Assembly: GCA_009694745.1 (NCBI GenBank)
Contig: SHUF01000009.1
Span: 1-64,000 of the forward strand
DNA from: Acidobacteriota bacterium
Lineage (GTDB): Bacteria; Acidobacteriota; Vicinamibacteria; Vicinamibacterales; SCN-69-37
Reading direction: 5' to 3'
DNA length: 64,000 nucleotides
Shown here: positions 59,278 to 64,000 of the stretch, piece after piece
How the letters are laid out: every line of letters begins with the position of its first letter
Numbering within the stretch: position 1 is the first letter of the stretch
Notes under the pieces: model-generated
What the model was told of the DNA's origin: nothing
The model's input: the letters and a program-made list of their open reading frames with translations, nothing else
Database searches by the model: none
Position numbers and translations under genes: made by a program

Positions 59278-61180
59278 AGAATCGCAGCAGTAGGCCTGAC
59301 TCTTCGAACGTCAGGCGGCCCTCGCGCACCGACACTTCCACAGACTCACGAAGCTTCCGGAGCAGCGTGTCGGCATCAAACTCCACGTAGTCAAGGACTT
59401 CACGCACGGTATCGCCCTTGATCACCGACTCAAGGACTACGTTGTCGGAAGAGTCGAGGCTCACATGCACCGCGTGGGTGTCGCCAAACAGGTTGTGAAG
59501 GTCGCCGAGGATTTCCTGATAGGCGCCGACCAGGAACACGCCAAGGTAGTACGGGTCTCCGGTGAACGGATGAAGCGCCAGCGTGCGCCGCACATCGCGC
59601 CGGTCGATGAACTGATCGATCTTGCCGTCCGAGTCACACGTGATGTCGCCGAGTACGGCCTGCCGTGTGGGCGCTTCATTCAGCCGGTGAATAGGCATCA
59701 CGGGAAAGAGCTGCTTGATCGCCCACGAATCGGGGATGGACTGGAAGAGCGAGAAATTGCAGAAGTACGTGTCGGCCAACGTGTCGTCCAGCGATTGCAG
59801 GTCCTCTGGCACATCGTCCATCGTCTGCGTCATCTTGCGGATTTTGCTGCAGATGGCCCAGTACAACGTTTCGGCCTGACAGCGCTGGCCCAGAGGCAGG
59901 TAGCCGCCGTTGAACAGGTTTAGCGCCATGTCGAGCGCCTGTTGCGCGTCGTGATAACTCTCGAGCGCGTTGCGCGCCGTCAGGTTCTGATAGGTCTCTT
60001 TCAGGTCCACGAGCGGCTGCTCAAGTTCCTCGCCGTTGCCGTTGGTGGGAATCTCCTCGTCGCCAAACCCCGACACGCCCAGGATGTTGAACACCAGCAT
60101 GCTGTGGTACGCCACCACCGCGCGCCCGCTTTCAGACAAGATGGTCGGATGGGCCACGCCCGTGTCGTCGCACACCGACTGGATGTGATAGACGACGTCG
60201 TTGGCGTATTCCTGCAACGTGTAATTCACGCTCGACTCGAAATTGGTGTTCGACCCGTCGTAGTCCACGCCAAGGCCGCCGCCCACGTCGATCAGTTCCA
60301 GCCCGGCGCCTTCCTTGACCAGTTCGGTGTAGATGCGGGCCGCTTCGTTGAGCGCGCCCTTGACGATGCGGATGTTCGGAATCTGGCTGCCCAGGTGGAA
60401 GTGCAGCAGCTTGAAGCAGTCTTCCATGCCGTGCGCCTTCAGTTCCTGAAGGCCCTGGCGGACTTCGGCCACGGTCAGGCCAAACTTCGACCGGTAGCCG
60501 CCCGATGACTGCCACCGGCCGCCGCCGCGGGCCGCCAGCTTCACGCGCATGCCGATCTGCGGCCGCACGCCTACTTTCTTGGCGTATTCGAGGACCAGGC
60601 CCAGTTCGGTGTATTTCTCCACCACCGGGATGATCTTCCGGCCCATCTTGAGCGCGAGCATCGCCATTTCGATGAACTCGGCGTCCTTGAAGCCGTTGCA
60701 GATAATCGGCGTGTCGTTGGTGGTCATGGCCACCACAGCCAGCAACTCGGGCTTGGAGCCGGCCTCGATCCCGAAGCCGTATTCCCGGCCAAAATCCAGC
60801 ACTTCCTCCACAACCTGGCGCTGCTGGTTGACCTTGATCGGGTAGACGCAGACGTATTTGCCGTTGTATTGATGCTGCGCAATCGCCGCCTGGAACGCCG
60901 CGTGGATATCACCAAGGCGATGGCGGAGGATGTCGCTGAACCGAATCAGGATGGGCAGGCCGATGCCGCGCTGCTGCAGGTGATCGACGAGCTGTTTCAG
61001 GTCGATGGACCGGTCTGGTTCCTTGGTGACATGCGCCAGCATGTGGCCGTTGGCGCCGACTGAAAAGTAGCCCTGCCCCCAGCGAGGGACATCGTAGAGT
61101 TCGGAGGCGTCGGTGACCGTCCAGGGGTCACCTTGACGCCGGGTAGCTTGCGGGCGGCTCGTCGTTGGCACGTTTCGCAT
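59228..61180 (-). CDS. speA: biosynthetic arginine decarboxylase
   Basis: 650 residues, right for SpeA. The PLP lysine lies in VCVYPIKVNQQRQVVEEVL; the glycine-rich phosphate loop is LIDVGGGLGVDYDGS, and FHLGSQIPNIRIVKGAL and TYFCNFSLFQSIPDSWAI are SpeA-specific. The C-terminal half contains LALHPFTGDPYYLGVFLVGA and ends YTYLEDPNE. It converts arginine to agmatine for polyamine synthesis. No agmatinase gene is adjacent. Confidence 0.92.
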   Translation of the reverse strand: MRNVPTTSRPQATRRQGDPWTVTDASELYDVPRWGQGYFSVGANGHMLAHVTKEPDRSIDLKQLVDHLQQRGIGLPILIRFSDILRHRLGDIHAAFQAAIAQHQYNGKYVCVYPIKVNQQRQVVEEVLDFGREYGFGIEAGSKPELLAVVAMTTNDTPIICNGFKDAEFIEMAMLALKMGRKIIPVVEKYTELGLVLEYAKKVGVRPQIGMRVKLAARGGGRWQSSGGYRSKFGLTVAEVRQGLQELKAHGMEDCFKLLHFHLGSQIPNIRIVKGALNEAARIYTELVKEGAGLELIDVGGGLGVDYDGSNTNFESSVNYTLQEYANDVVYHIQSVCDDTGVAHPTILSESGRAVVAYHSMLVFNILGVSGFGDEEIPTNGNGEELEQPLVDLKETYQNLTARNALESYHDAQQALDMALNLFNGGYLPLGQRCQAETLYWAICSKIRKMTQTMDDVPEDLQSLDDTLADTYFCNFSLFQSIPDSWAIKQLFPVMPIHRLNEAPTRQAVLGDITCDSDGKIDQFIDRRDVRRTLALHPFTGDPYYLGVFLVGAYQEILGDLHNLFGDTHAVHVSLDSSDNVVLESVIKGDTVREVLDYVEFDADTLLRKLRESVEVSVREGRLTFEESGLLLRFYEEGLHGYTYLEDPNE

Positions 61181-61263
61181 GATACCGACTTTTTTTGACC
61201 GTTACAGGACAATTCGCGCCCCAGCCGGTTGACAGCCCTCGCCCTGCTCCCAATAGGTGGGGT

Positions 61264-62394
61264 GTGTCGACACGTTCTCGGACCATCTGGCTGGTGATCA
61301 TTGGCGCGCTGCTGACCGCGTCCTTCTCGACGACGCTGGCGCACCTGGCCACGCAGTGGTCCGGCCGGCCGCAGCGGCTTCAGAGCCTGGCGCTGCTGAA
61401 CGCCGCCTTTTGGCTGGGCTGGGCCACCCTGAGCCTGCCGCTTGTGATGCTGGCGCGACGCGTGAGGATCGACCGGCGACCCCGCGTGGCGGTACCCGTT
61501 CATTTGGCCGCGCTGATCGTCGCCGCGATGTTGCATATCGCCCTCCAGACGTTTGCGCAGACTGTGGTGTGGCGATTCTCGATGAACATGAAGATGCCGA
61601 TGGCGACTGCGCCCGACCTGTCGGAGTGGATGGGCCAGTGGATGGGCACCTTCCCCGTCCAGCTGGTCCTCTTCCTCGATTGGGAGCTGTTTGTCGGCGC
61701 CGGCATCATCGCGTCCGCGCACGCGATGTTTTATTACCGCGAGTCGCGCGAACGGGGCATGGCCTAGGCTAAACTCGAGACGCGGCTCATCGAAGCGCAG
61801 CTCGAGACGCTGCAGCGCCAGCTGCATCCACATTTTCTGTTCAACACGCTCAACGCCATTTCCACGCTCATGCATCGCGACGTTCGGACCGCCGATCGGA
61901 TGCTCATCCAGCTCAGCGGCCTGCTGCGCATCACGCTGGAATCCGTCTCGCGCCCGCAGATTCCTCTCAGTGAAGAGTTGGATGTGCTCGACAAATTTGT
62001 CCAGATCGAACAGACCCGCCTCGGAGATCGTCTGACTGTTGCATTCGATGTGGATAGCGACATCCTCGACGCCATCGTGCCGACGCTCATCCTGCAGCCG
62101 CTGGTCGAAAACGCCATCAAACATGGCGTGGTTCCGACCGGTCGACACGGACGTGTGGCCGTTAACGGACATCGCGAGGGCGACATGATCGTGCTGCAGG
62201 TGACCGACGACGGGCCGGGGCCGTCGGAGGGCGCGATGGCGATGCTCTCCAAGGGCATCGGCGTGTCGAATACGCGCGCGCGGCTGATGCATCAGTTCGG
62301 CGTTCGCCATCGATTCGAATTCCACAAACAACCGGGTGCGTTCACCGTGCTGGTCGCCTTCCCAGCCACAATTCCTGAGGAAGCGTCTCAATGA
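61264..62394 (+). pseudogene. LytS/YehU-type histidine kinase with in-frame TAG between membrane and kinase parts
   Basis: The frame opens at 61195; a GTG at 61264 preceded by AGGTGG is a likely start. Four transmembrane helices (WLVIIGALLTASFSTTLA and others) end at ESRERGMA, then TAG (61765-61767), and the same frame continues AKLETRLIEAQLETLQRQL with the LytS motif HPHFLFNTLNAISTL, LILQPLVENAIKHG and a GHKL end (DDGPGPSEGAM, GIGVSNTRARL). A Gln codon at the stop would fit the coiled coil. The stop overlaps the regulator start. Translation can produce only the membrane half unless read through. Confidence 0.82.
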
Positions 62395-63203
62395 CCATGC
62401 ATGCCCGAAAAATCTAAACGTTGATTGTGGATGACGAGCCGTTGGCGCGTGAGCGCGTCCGTTCGATGACCGGGCTGGAGGGTGACCTTGAGGTGATCGG
62501 CGAGGCCCGCGAGGGCGCCGAAGCCGTAGATGCGATCCTCAGCCAGTCGCCCGACCTGGTATTTCTCGACGTTTAGATGCCGAAGCTTGATGGCTGTGAC
62601 GTCATCAAATCGGTGGGCGCCGACCGCATGCCCTCGGTGGTGTTTGTCACCGCCTTCGACCAGCACGCGCTGCGCGCGTTTGAAGTGCAGGCGCTGGACT
62701 ATCTGTTGAAGCCGTTTGATCAGGAGCGGTTTCAGGGTGCCCTGCGGCGGGTGCGCGGGCAGATGGACGCGGCCGAGAACGGCGAGCTGTCCAAGCGGCT
62801 GCTGGCGTTGGTGCGTGACATGAAAACGGACGCGCCGCCCGAACCATACGCCGAGTCGGCGGACCGCAAGAGCGACCGCATGGTGGTGAAGTTTGGAGGT
62901 CGCCTGTTTGTCCTCCGCGCGGATGTGATCGACTGGGTGGAGGCGGCCGGCAACTACGTGCGCGTGCATGTGGGCACCGAGTCTCATCTGCTCCGCGACA
63001 CCATGAATGCGATCGAGGCCCGTCTCAGCTCTGACATCTTCTTCCGCATCCACCGCTCCCGCATCGTCAACATCGAGCGCGTGAAAGAACTGCAGCCGTA
63101 GTTCAACGGCGAGTACGTGGTGATCCTTCGCAACGGCACCAAGCTCACGCTGAGCCGCGGGTACCGCGAGAAGCTGCAGGAGCGGCTCGGAAAGCCGCTG
63201 TAA
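62391..63203 (+). pseudogene. LytTR-family response regulator with three in-frame stop codons
   Basis: A single uninterrupted frame of 270 codons apart from stops: TAA at codon 9 (ARKI-stop-TLIVDDEPLARERV), TAG after LVFLDV where relatives have Gln (LDVQMPKLDG), and TAG after RVKELQP where relatives have Trp (PWFNGEY). The receiver (DDEP, FLDV, YLLKPFDQ) and the LytTR DNA-binding domain (DWVEAAGNYVRVHVG, FFRIHRSRIVNIERV, LRNGTKLTLSRGYREKL) are otherwise intact. It lies in an operon with the kinase above. Confidence 0.85.
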
Positions 63204-63212
63204 AACCCTCGA

Positions 63213-63292
63213 CTCGGGCTTGAGGAACAGCCCGAGCTACGTACCGGACTGAGACTCTCCGGACGTAGCTCGGCCTGGTCTTCAAGGCCGAG
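63213..63292. repeat. TGAGGAAC-loop hairpin element and an inverted diverged copy
   Basis: 63213-63244 is CTCGGGCT-TGAGGAAC-AGCCCGAG followed by CTACGTAC. 63261-63292 is the inverted relative: CGTAG, then CTCGGCCT-GGTCTTCA-AGGCCGAG. Both 8-bp stems are perfect although their sequences differ, and the flanks GAGCTACGTACCGGA / TCCGGACGTAGCTC also nearly pair. They follow the LytTR stop and share origin with the element at 36889-36958. Confidence 0.7.
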
Positions 63293-63329
63293 GCCCACGC
63301 GCCGACGAAATCGCTCTAGAATCGCGGCG

Positions 63330-63850
63330 GTGTCCTGCACACGCCGCCATTTTCTTGAAACCAGCCTGAAGGCCGGCGCTGCGACGTCGTTGCCTGTGTC
63401 GCCCGCGTGGTTCCAGGCCGCGCGCCCACGCCCGAGCGCTGCGCAACTGGCGTGGCAGCGCGACGAGCTGGCGATATTCATCCATTTCGGCGTGAACACC
63501 TTCACCGACCGCGAGTGGGGTGACGGCAAGGAATCGCCCTCGATCTTCGCGTCCTCACGACTGGACACCCGGAATAACCACAAGCCCACCGGGCGCGGTG
63601 ACGATTGCCTCGACCTGACGGGCATGGCGCTGTTTCCGTTTGGGTTCGGGCTCAGTTACACGACATTCGAGTATTCCAACCTGCGGATCACGCCTGACTC
63701 GATGGCCGCGTCAGGCACGGCAACGGTCCGTTGCACCGTGCGGAATACAGGGGCCGTGTCCGGTGGGTGGTGGAGCCGGGCGAGTTCCGCGTCATGGTGG
63801 GCTCGTCGTCGAAGGACATCCGCCTGCGCGGCTCGCTGGTGGTGAAGTGA
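63330..63850 (+). pseudogene. deletion fusion of a GH29 alpha-L-fucosidase start and a GH3 beta-glucosidase end
   Basis: Residues 1-81 match the start of an alpha-L-fucosidase: signal-like start, then AQLAWQRDELAIFIHFGVNT and SRLDTR. At about 63573 the sequence switches to the end of a GH3 enzyme: NHKPTGRGDDCLDLTG and ALFPFGFGLSYTTFEYSNL. After RNTGAVSG (63764) a second deletion shifts the frame; another frame carries VVEPGEFRVMVGSSSKDIRL ... SLVVK to a TGA at 63848-63850, the usual GH3 Fn3-like terminus. No catalytic residues remain. Confidence 0.82.
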
Positions 63851-63916
63851 AAAACGACCCCCGGAAAAACGACCTCTGAGGTCGTTTTTCTTTAAGGTCG
63901 TCTTTTTCACTTCACC
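63841..63916. terminator. nested palindromic terminator (copy 3 of ACCTCAGAGGT family)
   Basis: The inner hairpin 63865-63889 is perfect: AAAAACGACC-TCTGA-GGTCGTTTTT. It is enclosed by outer arms 63841-63859 and 63896-63916 (GGTGAAGTGAAAAACGACC and its complement with a two-base insertion). It lies between the GH3 remnant (+) and the convergent LolA-like gene (-) and contains both stop codons. Confidence 0.8.
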
Positions 63917-64000
63917 TTGAAAATCGCGTCGTCGATCGGGGCGTTGAACGCCACTGTCAGGATCTTCAGTTCCGCCTGCACGGCGCCGCCCTGAGAAGTC
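63907..64000 (-). CDS. C-terminal end of a probable LolA-like secreted protein (partial)
   Basis: On the minus strand the last 30 codons of a gene enter from the right edge: QGGAVQAELKILTVAFNAP, then IDDAIFKVK and TGA at 63907-63909. The terminus (N-x-P-I-D-D-A-I-F-K) is the same type as the LolA-like protein at 21166-21930 (IDNAMFSLVK). Too short to be certain of the family. Confidence 0.5.
   Translation of the reverse strand, partial: TSQGGAVQAELKILTVAFNAPIDDAIFKVK

Noticed and set aside
60997-62391. 464-codon minus-strand frame
   Set aside because: It spans the start of speA and is antisense to the LytS kinase; it looks like a gene only because the kinase frame is broken by a stop.

Overview
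The window is a GC-rich bacterial chromosome segment. It combines a complete alternative complex III / cytochrome c oxidase operon, fragments of a carboxypeptidase-regulatory-type TonB-dependent receptor, PEGA, DUF3341 and UPF0182 proteins, and many proteins of the style seen in soil and groundwater Acidobacteriota. My best guess is class Vicinamibacteria. This is an inference from gene content, because the window has no rRNA or tRNA to confirm it.

Layout. 1-6445: end of a 2-oxoacid dehydrogenase E2 gene, a PEGA protein, an OB-fold lipoprotein, topoisomerase IV subunit B and an ABC exporter pair. 6441-9300: a decaying sensor-kinase/response-regulator pair on the minus strand, joined head to head with the last 94 codons of a TonB-dependent receptor. 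9316-24006: mixed metabolism and envelope genes (DoxX-like membrane protein, two flavoproteins, serine/threonine dehydratase, amidohydrolase, an EfpL-type elongation factor P, a diadenylate-cyclase-like DACNV protein, a BamA/TamA-type outer-membrane protein, a LolA-like protein and a polytopic membrane protein), followed by an internally deleted ABC ATPase.

24325-36958: a promoter carrying a near-perfect Rex operator drives actABCDEF, a small membrane protein, a Sco copper chaperone and the four cytochrome oxidase subunits. Together they form one aerobic electron-transfer module (quinol to cytochrome c to O2) that probably responds to the NADH/NAD+ ratio. The module ends in a large inverted repeat. 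37080-41344: a MacA/MacB-like efflux system with two separate permeases. 41365-52038: a PQQ-type beta-propeller with an internal amber codon, a sialidase-fold protein, a UPF0182 protein, a thioredoxin-like protein, clpS, a 5'-nucleotidase, clpA and grpE.

52255-54280: a small degenerate chromosomal integron. It has an intI pseudogene with two frameshifts, an attI-like zone downstream of intI (reverse orientation), one cassette carrying a BrnT/BrnA toxin-antitoxin pair, and a textbook attC. 54280-55585: remnants and hypotheticals. 55582-61180: YdeI-like protein, HpcH/HpaI aldolase, a lysine/alanine-tailed VOC protein, a lipoprotein phosphodiesterase and arginine decarboxylase. 61264-63203: a LytS/LytTR two-component pair carrying four in-frame stop codons. 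63330-64000: a GH29-GH3 deletion fusion and the end of a LolA-like gene.

Three themes cut across the window. (1) Gene decay by internal deletions, small frameshifts and amber/ochre codons, concentrated in signalling and accessory genes. (2) Two dispersed hairpin families at gene ends: one with an ACGACCTCTGAGGT core at convergent or terminal gene ends, and one with a TGAGGAAC loop whose stems show compensatory changes. (3) Short tandem repeats (GGACTCT heptamers and CATGAAG-type units), one of which lies inside a coding sequence.
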